Assembly: GCA_902495545.1 (NCBI GenBank)
Contig: CABUXM010000024.1
Coordinates: forward strand, 1-24,592
Reading direction: 5' to 3'
From: an uncultured Collinsella sp.
Lineage (GTDB): Bacteria > Actinomycetota > Coriobacteriia > Coriobacteriales > Coriobacteriaceae
Length of the DNA: 24,592 nt
The notes under the pieces were generated by a model, which was not told where the DNA came from, did no database searches, and saw only the letters and a list, made by a program, of their open reading frames with translations. Positions 14,834 to 22,322 of the stretch are shown in pieces. The position numbers were made by a program, and so were the translations under genes. Positions within the stretch are counted from its first letter, which is position 1. Every line of letters begins with the position of its first letter.

Positions 14834-15475
14834 CTAGGCTGTTAGGTCGAGTTCGTAGAGGAAGCTTTCGCGCGGCATGTCGTGGCGGCGCTCTTCGCGG
14901 TTGGCGCGGTGCGTGGCCGTGCGCTTAAAGCCGTGCAGCTCGTAGAACTTCCACGAGCAGTTGGAGTCGGTGTACAGGTGCGCCCTCGTCGCTCCAAGCG
15001 AGGATAGGTGCGAGACCGCGGCATCGAGCAGAACCGTGCCAACGCCCAGGCCATGGACATCGCGATCCACGGCAAGCAGCGTGACCTCGTTGTCGTGCGG
15101 CAACGGGCTGCTCTCGAGCAGGCGGTTGTTGGTTCGGATGGTTGCGCGCACAAACGAGAGATACTCGGCGCAGGCATCGGGCTCTAGCTCACGCATCTGC
15201 GATAGCAGCGCGCGTTCGGTATCCATCCAATGCTCGTTGATAGTGACGCCGGAGTTCTGTCCTGCGCGTGCAAGTGCAATGCCGCGCGCCTCGCCGTCAA
15301 TCACCGCAACCTGCGAAAACGTCGATGACGAAAGGCAATAGGCGAGGTCGCACGCGGCCTCAAGGCGGTTGTACTCATCGTTATCCGAATTATTATGCCA
15401 AAGCTGCTGCAGAATCAGCGCGATGGCGTCGAAGTCTTCGGTATCAAACGGTCGGTAGAGAACCCGCGAGACCAT
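14834..15475 (-). CDS. GNAT family N-acetyltransferase
   Basis: The product is 213 aa. The first ~110 residues form a divergent N-terminal half. The C-terminal half holds the GNAT acetyl-CoA motif A, VTLLAVDRDVHGLGVGTVLL (131-150), with the xGxGxGx-type loop, and motif B with FYELHGFKRT (177-186), where Tyr is the usual general acid position. It transfers an acetyl group from acetyl-CoA to an amine; the substrate is unknown. AAAGAGG four nt before the ATG supports the start at 15475. The gene stands alone between the repeat-rich region and purH. Confidence 0.92.
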   Translation of the reverse strand: MVSRVLYRPFDTEDFDAIALILQQLWHNNSDNDEYNRLEAACDLAYCLSSSTFSQVAVIDGEARGIALARAGQNSGVTINEHWMDTERALLSQMRELEPDACAEYLSFVRATIRTNNRLLESSPLPHDNEVTLLAVDRDVHGLGVGTVLLDAAVSHLSSLGATRAHLYTDSNCSWKFYELHGFKRTATHRANREERRHDMPRESFLYELDLTA

Positions 15476-15752
15476 GGTGCCTCTTTCTTTTGCGGATGCA
15501 TATCGAGCACAGTTCTACCACGCCATTGGCATCAAATTATGGTGCCCCTGTGTTCCATGAACTCACCGTGCCCGGTGTCGTGCCCATCCCCTCCGCTCGC
15601 AAACTTTTTCTGCACATGCGCCCGTTGCGGGGTGCATCGATGCGCTCGATGCGCTACATTAAATCAGTATTTTCAATGCCGCTGCGCGAGCGCTGCAGAT
15701 CGACGTATCACCGACTCACAGAGCACGGCGGCGTACCAGACAGGAGGACTGC

Positions 15753-17360
15753 ATGGGATCTGATGTGAAGATCGCACGCGCGTTGATCTCGGTTACCGAT
15801 AAGACGGGCGTCGTCGATTTCGCACGGACGCTGGTCGATGACTTTGGCGTCGAGATCATCTCTACGGGCGGCACGGCTCGTGCCATCGAGGACGCGGGCG
15901 TTCCCGTAACCCCCATCGAGGAGTTCACGGGCTATCCCGAGATGATGGACGGCCGCGTTAAGACCCTGCACCCCAAGGTTCACGGCGCGCTGCTGGCCCG
16001 CCGCGATTCCGAGCAGCACATGCAGGAGGCCGCTCAGCACGGCATTAAGCTGATCGACCTGGTCGTCGTCAACCTGTACGAGTTCGAGAAGACCGTCGCC
16101 AACCCCGAGGTCACCTTCGCAGACGCCATCGAGCACATCGATATCGGCGGTCCCTCCATGTTGCGCTCTGCCGCCAAGAACGCCACGAGCGTTACCGTCA
16201 TTTCCGACCCGGCCGACTATGATGCCGTCCTGGCCGAGATGCACGAGACCGGTGGCTGCACCACGCTTTCCACCCGTCGTCGCCTGCAGGTGAAGGTCTA
16301 CCAGACCACCGCCGCCTACGACACGGCTATCTCCCGTTGGCTTGCCGCCCAGGCAAGCGACGTGGCGGACACCTCTGCCAAGCTCGAGATCTCGCTGGAG
16401 AAGGTCGACGACCTGCGCTATGGCGAGAACCCGCAGCAGAAGGCCACGGTCTATCGCTTTGCCGAGGGTTGCGAGAACACCGCGAGCTCGCAGTTCCCGC
16501 TCGTGGGCTCCGAGCAGATCCAGGGCAAGCCGCTCAGCTACAACAACTATCTGGATGCCGACGCCGCTTGGAACCTGGTCCGCGAGTTCGACGAGCCGGC
16601 CTGCGTGATTCTCAAGCACCAGAACCCCTGCGGCTCCGCCGTTGCCGAGGACATTACGTCTGCTTACGACCGCGCCTTCGCCTGCGATCCCAAGAGCGCC
16701 TTCGGCGGCATCATCGCCTGCAACCGCGAGGTTCCCTATGAGCTGGTCGAGCACTTTGCCGATCAGAACAAGCAGTTTGTCGAGGTTGTCATCGCCCCGA
16801 GCTACACCGACGAGGCGCTCGAGCGCATGGCCAAGCGCCCCAACCTGCGCGTGCTGGCCACCGGCGGCGTGGACCACGGCGCCCAGGTGGAGCTGCGCTC
16901 CATTGACGGCGGCATGCTGGTGCAGGAAGTCGACCACGTGACCGAGGATCCCGCGACCTTTACGTTCCCCACCGACCGCAAGCCCACCGACGCCGAGATG
17001 GCCGAGCTCGAGTTTGCCTGGAAGGTCTGCAAGGGCGTCAAGTCCAACGCCATCCTGGTCTCCAAGGGTAAGGCCGGCATTGGCATGGGCCCGGGTCAGC
17101 CCAACCGCGTTGACTCTGCACTGCTTGCCTGCGAGCGCGCCGAGGACTTCTGCGAGCGCGAGGGCGTGGAGAAGGGCGGCTTTGCCTGTGCAAGCGACGC
17201 GTTCTTCCCGTTCCGCGACAATGTCGACGTGCTGGCTGCACACGGCGTGACCTGCATCATCCAGCCCGGCGGCTCCAAGCGCGACGACGAGAGCATCCAG
17301 GCTTGCAACGAGCACAATATTGCTATGGTGTTTACGGGCGCCAGGCATTTCCGTCACTAA
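15753..17360 (+). CDS. purH: Bifunctional AICAR formyltransferase / IMP cyclohydrolase
   Basis: The product is 535 aa, a little longer than the usual ~510-525. The N-terminal IMP cyclohydrolase domain shows ISTGGTAR (36-43) and DGRVKTLHPKVHG (66-78). The C-terminal AICAR transformylase domain shows QGKPLSYNN, the catalytic KHQNPCG (Lys288, His289) and the family's closing RHFRH. It carries out the last two steps of de novo IMP synthesis: formyl transfer from 10-formyl-THF to AICAR, then ring closure. AGGAGG 6-7 nt before the ATG gives a firm start. No other pur genes are adjacent. The 277-bp leader region upstream contains a perfect tandem CGATGCGCT duplication (15638-15655) but no riboswitch that I can recognise. 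Confidence 0.98.
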   Translation: MGSDVKIARALISVTDKTGVVDFARTLVDDFGVEIISTGGTARAIEDAGVPVTPIEEFTGYPEMMDGRVKTLHPKVHGALLARRDSEQHMQEAAQHGIKLIDLVVVNLYEFEKTVANPEVTFADAIEHIDIGGPSMLRSAAKNATSVTVISDPADYDAVLAEMHETGGCTTLSTRRRLQVKVYQTTAAYDTAISRWLAAQASDVADTSAKLEISLEKVDDLRYGENPQQKATVYRFAEGCENTASSQFPLVGSEQIQGKPLSYNNYLDADAAWNLVREFDEPACVILKHQNPCGSAVAEDITSAYDRAFACDPKSAFGGIIACNREVPYELVEHFADQNKQFVEVVIAPSYTDEALERMAKRPNLRVLATGGVDHGAQVELRSIDGGMLVQEVDHVTEDPATFTFPTDRKPTDAEMAELEFAWKVCKGVKSNAILVSKGKAGIGMGPGQPNRVDSALLACERAEDFCEREGVEKGGFACASDAFFPFRDNVDVLAAHGVTCIIQPGGSKRDDESIQACNEHNIAMVFTGARHFRH

Positions 17361-17389
17361 GTTCCGCCCTGGGACAAAATAATCTCTGC

Positions 17390-17425
17390 AAAAGACGGTC
17401 GCTCCGTTTGGAGGGCCGTCTTTTT
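17390..17425 (+). terminator. Terminator of purH
   Basis: AAAAGACGG (17390-17398) pairs with CCGTCTTTT (17416-17424). CTCC/GGAG extends the stem past a small internal loop, with a GTTT apex and a T5 tail. The next gene starts only about 17-40 nt later, so its promoter must overlap this hairpin (TATAAG at 17428-17433 is a candidate -10). Confidence 0.9.
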
Positions 17426-17465
17426 GGTATAAGAGGACGGAATGACTAACACGAAAGGTATGACC

Positions 17466-18173
17466 ATGCCCCAGATTGATGATGCCGAGCTGTTTGGCAA
17501 TGCCGAGGATCAGCGTGCGTACGAGGACTTTTGCGCTAATCAGGAGGCGGTCGAGAAGTTTACGCTCGACAAGCCCGCGCTTGTCTGCCGTTGGCGCATG
17601 TCCAATAAAAAGGTGCCCATGCTCAACCGCCACATTCGCGCACTGTCCGAGCGCTTGGTGCAGGGCGAGCCGCTTACCCATAACATGCTCAGCTGGGCCA
17701 AGCAGCACGTTGAGTGGTCGCTTGCCGAGGGCGATTACACCGCGCACGATGGCGTGCTCATGCTGGTGATCGACGTCAACGGCAACGCCGCCATGACGGT
17801 GGGGGAGTACGAGCCGCTAACCGATACGTCGGCCAAGGCGCTACGTGCCCGCTCCGCCGAGGCTCGCTCCGAGGCCGACGAAACCGGCGTGGCGCCCGAG
17901 CTGCTTGCTGCCGTCAACAACGGTGAGCTGGCCTTTGTGGCGCCGGCGGATGAGTGCCTGTGCGGCACGGCGACGCTCATCGAGCAGTTGGCCCAGACCA
18001 AGAACATCCCGGTCACGCGCGTAGATATTCCCGCGCAGCTTAAGGGCGCGCTGTTCCTGGTGAGCGACGAGCATGGCGTGGTTCCCGCAACCGAGACGGA
18101 CGCTGCGGAGGCCGACGCCGCCACGGTCGCCTTCTTTGCCGACGGCTACGAAAAGCTCCGTGCCCGCCGCTAA
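17466..18173 (+). CDS. Conserved-looking cytoplasmic protein of unknown function
   Basis: The product is 235 aa with no signal peptide or membrane segment. It is acidic and Ala-rich, with a helical first half and a more beta-rich centre (DGVLMLVIDVNGNAAMTVGE). Landmarks are NRHIRALSERL (54-64), ECLCGTATLIEQL (163-175) and GALFLVSDEHGVVP (194-207). The last two weakly recall the C-terminal part of class IV aminotransferases, but I cannot confirm this and see no clear PLP lysine. The start is uncertain: AAAGG sits 7 nt before the ATG at 17466, whereas an earlier ATG at 17442 follows GAGG by 5 nt and would add 8 residues. It is a single gene between purH and the two-component pair. Confidence 0.8.
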   Translation: MPQIDDAELFGNAEDQRAYEDFCANQEAVEKFTLDKPALVCRWRMSNKKVPMLNRHIRALSERLVQGEPLTHNMLSWAKQHVEWSLAEGDYTAHDGVLMLVIDVNGNAAMTVGEYEPLTDTSAKALRARSAEARSEADETGVAPELLAAVNNGELAFVAPADECLCGTATLIEQLAQTKNIPVTRVDIPAQLKGALFLVSDEHGVVPATETDAAEADAATVAFFADGYEKLRARR

Positions 18174-18184
18174 ATGATTTTTCT

Positions 18185-18222
18185 GGGACGGGGATTTAAT
18201 AATCATTTTGGTCCCCGTTCCC
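18185..18222. repeat. Palindromic REP-like element
   Basis: GGGACGGGGA (18185-18194) pairs with TCCCCGTTCCC (18212-18222), with one bulged base, around an AT-rich 17-nt loop. It begins 11 nt after the stop codon. There is no T run on either side, so it is not a standard terminator. It shares the GGGAC/GTCCC style of the other intergenic repeats. Confidence 0.6.
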
Positions 18223-18352
18223 GTCGCGAGCGTAAGGCGGACAAAACGCCCCCGCTCGCGAACAGTTCTGTCACCTTGGCGACGTGCGTGGCGCGCACCT
18301 GCAGTTTCGCAGCCATAATGGTGGCAAGACAACCAAGAGGGGAGCGGAATCC

Positions 18353-19024
18353 ATGGCGCTGATCTATATCGTTGAGGACGACGAGCCCATTCGTCGCGAG
18401 CTTGCCGATATCCTTGTTCGTGCCGGTTTTGAGGTTGAGGCTTGCGAATCGTTCGAGCACGTCTCGCGCGATATTCTCGCCGCCGCGCCCGACTTGGTGC
18501 TGCTCGACCTGACGCTTCCCGTCAAGGACGGCCAGCATATCTGCCATGAGGTTCGCCGCGAATCCGAGGTTCCCATCATCGTCCTCACTTCGCGCACGAC
18601 CGAGATTGACGAGGTCATGGCCATGACGCTCGGCGCGGACGACTTTGTTCCCAAGCCCTACAGCGCGCGCGTGCTCGTGGCCCGCATCAATGCCTTGCTG
18701 CGTCGCACCGCGGCGGCGGGCGAGCGCAGCACGCTCGTCCACAAGGGGCTGGAGCTCGACCTCGCCCGCTCCATGGTCACCAACATGCAAACCGGCATCA
18801 GTACCGAGCTCACCAAAAACGAGCTGCGTATTCTCTCGCTGCTTCTGAGACGCGCGGGCAAGATCGTCTCGCGCTCGGCCATCATGCAGGACCTGTGGGA
18901 CTCCGACGCCTTCGTGGACGACAATACACTCACCGTCAACATCAACCGCCTGCGCACCACGCTCGAAAAAATCGGCATCAAGGGGTATTTGACAACGCAC
19001 CGCGGCCAGGGCTATTCGGTCTAG
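18353..19024 (+). CDS. OmpR-family response regulator (BceR-like)
   Basis: The product is 223 aa. The receiver domain has Glu-Asp-Asp (8-10), phosphoacceptor Asp52, Thr79 and Lys101. A compact winged-helix domain covers about 128-223 (LTKNELRILSLLL, TLTVNINRLRTTLE, HRGQGYSV). The length and sequence style match BceR/VraR-like regulators of cell-envelope stress. GGGGAG about 9 nt before the ATG at 18353 and the MALIYIVEDD start fix the N-terminus. The kinase gene begins 9 nt after the stop. No ABC transporter of the BceAB type is adjacent, unlike most systems of this class. Confidence 0.95.
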   Translation: MALIYIVEDDEPIRRELADILVRAGFEVEACESFEHVSRDILAAAPDLVLLDLTLPVKDGQHICHEVRRESEVPIIVLTSRTTEIDEVMAMTLGADDFVPKPYSARVLVARINALLRRTAAAGERSTLVHKGLELDLARSMVTNMQTGISTELTKNELRILSLLLRRAGKIVSRSAIMQDLWDSDAFVDDNTLTVNINRLRTTLEKIGIKGYLTTHRGQGYSV

Positions 19025-19033
19025 GGGCCGGCT

Positions 19034-20077
19034 ATGTCGTTTGGCAAGTTCTTTAAAGATGCGCTGCTTCCCGTCGCCGTGTGGACGTGCGGTGTGCTGC
19101 TGAGCTGCTTTGTGCTGACGGTCGCCGGCGCACCCGTTTCTATCGTGGTCGTGGCGGTTGGCCTGTCCTTTATCTTTGGCATGCTGGGCATCGTGATCGA
19201 GTACGCGCGCCGTCGTCGTTTTCTGCGCCAGCTGGAGCGTGCGGCAGAGGAGCTCGAGAGTCCCGCATGGGTGCAGGAGATGGTGCAATGTCCGACCTAT
19301 GCCGAGGGCGAGCTCGAGTACGAGGTCTTGCGCCGGGTGGGCAAAGCCGCTTGTGACGAGGTTGTCGAAGGCAGGCGCCAGACCGATGACTATCGCGACT
19401 ATATCGAGAGCTGGGTCCACGAGGCCAAGCTGCCCCTGGCGGCGGCCCATCTGATTTTGGAAAACCTGGACGGTAGCGAAGACGACCTGTCGCGCGTGGA
19501 CGATCTGGCACGCGAGCTTGCCCGCGTGGAGCGCTATATCGACCAAGCTCTGTACTATGCGCGCTCGGAAGTCGTGGAGCGCGACTACCTGATTCGCCGC
19601 TGGGATCTCAAGACCTTGGTGACGGGCGCGATTAAAGCCAACGCGCGCGAGCTTATCGCGGCGCACGTGGCTCCGGTGTGCGAGAACCTCGACTTTGAGG
19701 TCTTTACCGACGAGAAATGGCTCGAGTTTATTCTGGGCCAGCTCATTCAGAACAGCATTAAAAATGCGCGTGAGGACGGCGCAAAGATCGTGTTTTCGGG
19801 TGCGTTGCTGGACGAGGGTCTGGCGAGCGAGCGCATCGAGCTTACCGTCGCGGACAACGGCTGCGGCGTGTGTGCGGCAGACCTGCCGCGCGTGTTCGAG
19901 AAGGGCTTTACCGGCGACAACGGCCGCACCACCAAGCGTGCAACGGGTATTGGCCTCTACCTGGTGGCGCGCCTGTGCTCCAAGATGGGCATCGACGTCA
20001 CCGCAGCATCGGAGCCCGGCGAAGGCTTTGTCGTCACGTTTGCCTTCTCAACCAACAAGTTCCAATACTTCGAGTAA
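19034..20077 (+). CDS. Intramembrane-sensing type histidine kinase (BceS-like)
   Basis: The product is 347 aa. Two N-terminal transmembrane helices (about 11-31 and 35-56) are joined by only a few residues, so there is no extracellular sensor domain. This is the hallmark of intramembrane-sensing kinases, which usually detect a partner transporter. The phosphoacceptor is His129 in HEAKLPL. The ATPase domain has N-box Asn240 and Asn244 (QNSIKNA), DNGCG (274-278) and TGIGLYL (304-310). It is the second gene of a two-gene operon with the regulator, and its ATG has a GGGG element in the 9-nt gap. With no BceAB neighbours the signal is unknown. Confidence 0.95.
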   Translation: MSFGKFFKDALLPVAVWTCGVLLSCFVLTVAGAPVSIVVVAVGLSFIFGMLGIVIEYARRRRFLRQLERAAEELESPAWVQEMVQCPTYAEGELEYEVLRRVGKAACDEVVEGRRQTDDYRDYIESWVHEAKLPLAAAHLILENLDGSEDDLSRVDDLARELARVERYIDQALYYARSEVVERDYLIRRWDLKTLVTGAIKANARELIAAHVAPVCENLDFEVFTDEKWLEFILGQLIQNSIKNAREDGAKIVFSGALLDEGLASERIELTVADNGCGVCAADLPRVFEKGFTGDNGRTTKRATGIGLYLVARLCSKMGIDVTAASEPGEGFVVTFAFSTNKFQYFE

Positions 20078-20126
20078 CGCACGCGGCAGACGTCCGCCCA
20101 AACAAAAACGTGCCGCCCATGAAAAA

Positions 20127-20160
20127 CGTGCCGCCCCAAACGGGGCGGCACGCCATTTTT
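20127..20160 (+). terminator. Terminator of the two-component operon
   Basis: CGTGCCGCCCC (20127-20137) pairs with GGGGCGGCACG (20142-20152) around AAAC, then CCATTTTT. The left arm and its A-rich lead (AAAAACGTGCCGCCC) are also present once just upstream (20105-20118), an apparent short tandem duplication. Confidence 0.88.
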
Positions 20161-20193
20161 CTATCAGACAACTCGTTGAAGTAAGGCTGCGAA

Positions 20194-20286
20194 GGCCGCG
20201 GGGCCGGGAGGGGTTTCCTAAGGGCACATCCCGCAGCCGCAACGCGGCGAGGACGTGCCCGTGGAAACCCCGCAGGCCCCGCGGCC
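20194..20286. repeat. 93-nt near-palindrome, long stem-loop
   Basis: Five paired blocks nest inward: 20194-20205 with 20275-20286 (GGCCGCGGGGCC, 12 bp), 20210-20218 with 20263-20271 (GGGGTTTCC, 9 bp), 20222-20227 with 20255-20260 (GGGCAC, 6 bp), 20229-20231 with 20251-20253, and 20236-20240 with 20244-20248 around an AAC apex. Small asymmetric loops separate the blocks. No T run follows on either strand. On the minus strand it begins 13 nt after the universal stress gene stop codon, so it would form the 3' end of that mRNA. Confidence 0.9.
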
Positions 20287-20299
20287 GGTGGGAGCAACG

Positions 20300-20737
20300 C
20301 TACTTCACGACCAAGATGTCGCAGTCCGTGTTGCGCAGCAGGAACGTCGAAATCGAACCCAGCAGCGCATACTTGATCGAGGACAGGCCGCGGGCGCCGC
20401 AGAGCACCAGGTCGGGCTTAACCACGTCGAGCATCTCGTCCTTGAGCGTCTCGCGAATACGGCCGGCGCGAATCATGACCTCGACCTCGGGAATATCGGG
20501 ATTGGCCTTGGCCTCTTCGAGCTGCTTGGCGATGGAGTTCTTAAATGCCTCCTCTAGGCCGTTGACCAGATCGACCGGATAGGAACCGGCGCTCTCGAGC
20601 GCCGTGGAATCGATAACGTGGCCGATGATTAGCTTGGCGCCGTTGTTCGCGGCGACCTTGATGGCGCGTGCGAGCACAAAATCCTGCTGCTCAGTACCGT
20701 CGAGTGAAACAAATACCTTGGTGTAGCCCTCGTTCAT
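20300..20737 (-). CDS. Universal stress protein (UspA family)
   Basis: The product is 145 aa, a single Usp domain. The N-terminal VFVSLDGTEQQ beta strand and loop and the C-terminal nucleotide-binding signature GARGLSSIKYALLGSIS (Gly-x2-Gly-x9-Gly-Ser) are intact, so it probably binds ATP like the MJ0577 branch. It is expected to be a cytoplasmic dimer linked to stress or starvation; the precise role is not predictable. AAGGAGGAAACC directly before the ATG is an excellent ribosome binding site. It is divergent from uppP and converges on the BceRS-like operon. Confidence 0.95.
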   Translation of the reverse strand: MNEGYTKVFVSLDGTEQQDFVLARAIKVAANNGAKLIIGHVIDSTALESAGSYPVDLVNGLEEAFKNSIAKQLEEAKANPDIPEVEVMIRAGRIRETLKDEMLDVVKPDLVLCGARGLSSIKYALLGSISTFLLRNTDCDILVVK

Positions 20738-20985
20738 GGTTTCCTCCTTGGTCTATCGCACGGGCGCGGGGCTCGTGCGTCGGGCGGGCGCGGGCGCGTT
20801 GGCCGCCGGACACTTTATCTTGTTGCAGTTATACCCAAGGATTTCGGTTTGACCGCTCGCAATTCTGTGAACGGACGAGTTTTTTGGTAAGGGTAGGCGC
20901 AGGCGCGCCGCCAACGGTTGATAATGGGACATCGCCCGCACCGTCCGCAGAACAATATCGGCGGGTGTCTAACGAGGGGGTCCCT

Positions 20986-21966
20986 TTGGATATTATCGAG
21001 CTTCTAAAATCTGCCTTCATGGGCCTGGTCGAGGGCATCACCGAATGGCTGCCTGTTTCGTCGACCGGTCACATGATCTTGGTGGACGAGTTCGTCAAGA
21101 TGAACGTGAGCGAGACGTTCTGGAATATGTTCCTGGTCGTGATTCAGCTCGGCGCCATTCTGGCCGTCTGTGTGCTGTTCTTCCATGAGCTCAATCCGTT
21201 CTCGCCCAGCAAGGGCAAGGAGGGCCGTCGCGACACCTGGGTGCTGTGGGGCAAGATTGTGCTCGGCTGCATTCCTGCGGCGGCGATCGGTCTGCCGCTC
21301 AACGACTGGATGGAGGAGCATTTCTACAATGCTCCCGTCGTGGCGCTGGCGCTCATTGTGTACGGCGTGCTGTTTATCGTGATCGAGAACTGGCGCGCGA
21401 GCAAGCGCGAGGAAATGGCCGTTGCCGGTTCGTTTGGTTCGCGTGCTGTGGTGTCGGGTGGACGTCCCGCCGGTGCGCACTTTGCGGCGCCCGCCGCGGC
21501 TACCGCTGAGGATGAGGACGATGACGAGAATCTGGACTTTGGCTCCATCGCCACGCTCGAGGACCTGAGCTGGAAGACTGCGCTGGGTATCGGCTGCTTC
21601 CAGGTGCTTTCGCTGGTGCCTGGTACGTCTCGCTCCGGTTCTACCATCATCGGCGGCCTGCTTTTGGGCTGCACGCGTTCGGTGGCGTCCAAGTTTACGT
21701 TCTTCCTGGCCATCCCGGTCATGTTTGGCGCGAGTGCGCTCAAGCTGGTCAAGTATTTCATCAAGGGCGGTACGTTCGGTGCCAACGAGGTCGCCATCCT
21801 GGGCGTGGGCTGCGTTGTGGCCTTTGTGGTTTCGCTCATCGCCATCAAGTGGCTTATGGGCTTCGTCCGCCGTCACGACTTCAAGTGCTTCGGCGTCTAC
21901 CGCATCATTCTGGGCATCGTGGTGCTTGCGTACTTCTTCGTCTTGGAGCCTATGCTCGGCCTGTAA
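20986..21966 (+). CDS. uppP: Undecaprenyl-diphosphatase (UppP/BacA)
   Basis: The product is 326 aa. It dephosphorylates undecaprenyl diphosphate to recycle the lipid carrier for peptidoglycan synthesis and confers bacitracin tolerance. The signature EGITEWLPVSSTGH (17-30 region, His29) and VPGTSRSGST (211-220, Arg216) are intact, with about seven or eight membrane segments. I chose a TTG start at 20986: GAGGGGG lies 5 nt upstream, and MDIIELLKSAFMGLVEG matches the family N-terminus, while the first ATG would cut into it. Residues about 137-195 form an extra cytoplasmic loop, rich in Ala and ending in a run of acidic residues (EDEDDDE), which makes the protein longer than the usual ~270-280 aa. 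Confidence 0.96.
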   Translation: MDIIELLKSAFMGLVEGITEWLPVSSTGHMILVDEFVKMNVSETFWNMFLVVIQLGAILAVCVLFFHELNPFSPSKGKEGRRDTWVLWGKIVLGCIPAAAIGLPLNDWMEEHFYNAPVVALALIVYGVLFIVIENWRASKREEMAVAGSFGSRAVVSGGRPAGAHFAAPAAATAEDEDDDENLDFGSIATLEDLSWKTALGIGCFQVLSLVPGTSRSGSTIIGGLLLGCTRSVASKFTFFLAIPVMFGASALKLVKYFIKGGTFGANEVAILGVGCVVAFVVSLIAIKWLMGFVRRHDFKCFGVYRIILGIVVLAYFFVLEPMLGL

Positions 21967-21981
21967 CTTGGTTGACGCTGC

Positions 21982-22081
21982 GCGGCGGCCAGAACGACAA
22001 CTTGTCATTCAAAGAGGGTGGCATGACCAAAAGGTCTATGCCGCCCTCTTTTCATGCCAATTTGTTCGTTCTGGCCGCCGC
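21982..22081. repeat. 16-bp perfect inverted repeat enclosing the uppP terminator
   Basis: GCGGCGGCCAGAACGA (21982-21997) is the exact reverse complement of 22066-22081. The arms are 68 nt apart and the terminator at 22011-22052 lies wholly inside them, giving a nested two-level structure of 100 nt. Confidence 0.85.
22011..22052. terminator. Terminator of uppP
   Basis: AAAGAGGG (22011-22018) pairs with CCCTCTTT (22044-22051), GGCAT with ATGCC and ACC with GGT, separated by single mismatches, around an AAAA loop. The T4 tract on the plus side and the A3 on the other are short but adequate. Confidence 0.85.
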
Positions 22082-22121
22082 TCGCTGCCGTTGCCGTGAC
22101 ATCGGTGGCTCCCTGATTGGT

Positions 22122-22178
22122 GCAATGGGGACAGGTTGCTTTGCAGCAACATGGTGCAGACTAACCTGACCCCATTGC
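22122..22178. repeat. Palindromic GGGGACAG repeat (REP/BIME-like)
   Basis: GCAATGGGGACAGGTT (22122-22137) and AACCTGACCCCATTGC (22163-22178) are inverted copies with one mismatch. A smaller hairpin GTTGCT-TTGC-AGCAAC (22135-22150) sits at the inner edge of the left arm. No coding frame and no T tract follow. The GGGGACAG core recurs at 14791-14817. Confidence 0.75.
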
Positions 22179-22255
22179 GCTAAATCCGCTGGGGCGGGCC
22201 TGACGGTGACGCACGGAGTCGTGGTGTGATTTGCGTCGGTGTCCGCGCGGCTCGG

Positions 22256-22261
22256 TATACT
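22256..22261 (+). promoter_or_regulatory. -10 box of the uvrD-like gene
   Basis: TATACT lies about 61 nt upstream of the ATG. TTGCGT (22231-22236) is a possible -35 but at a long 19-nt spacing. Confidence 0.4.
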
Positions 22262-22322
22262 GGTACGGCTCAAACTATGGCGCCGCCCGCAGGCGCGCCG
22301 TCCGTCAGATGAGGAGTCGCCC

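Noticed and set aside
15708..17747. Long open frame on the minus strand across purH
   Set aside because: It is an antisense shadow created by GC-rich third codon positions. purH on the plus strand has all catalytic motifs and a strong RBS; the minus frame has low-complexity sequence and no RBS.
18203..19666. Long minus-strand open frame over the BceRS-like genes
   Set aside because: It is antisense to two genes with intact signature residues and has no recognisable domain.
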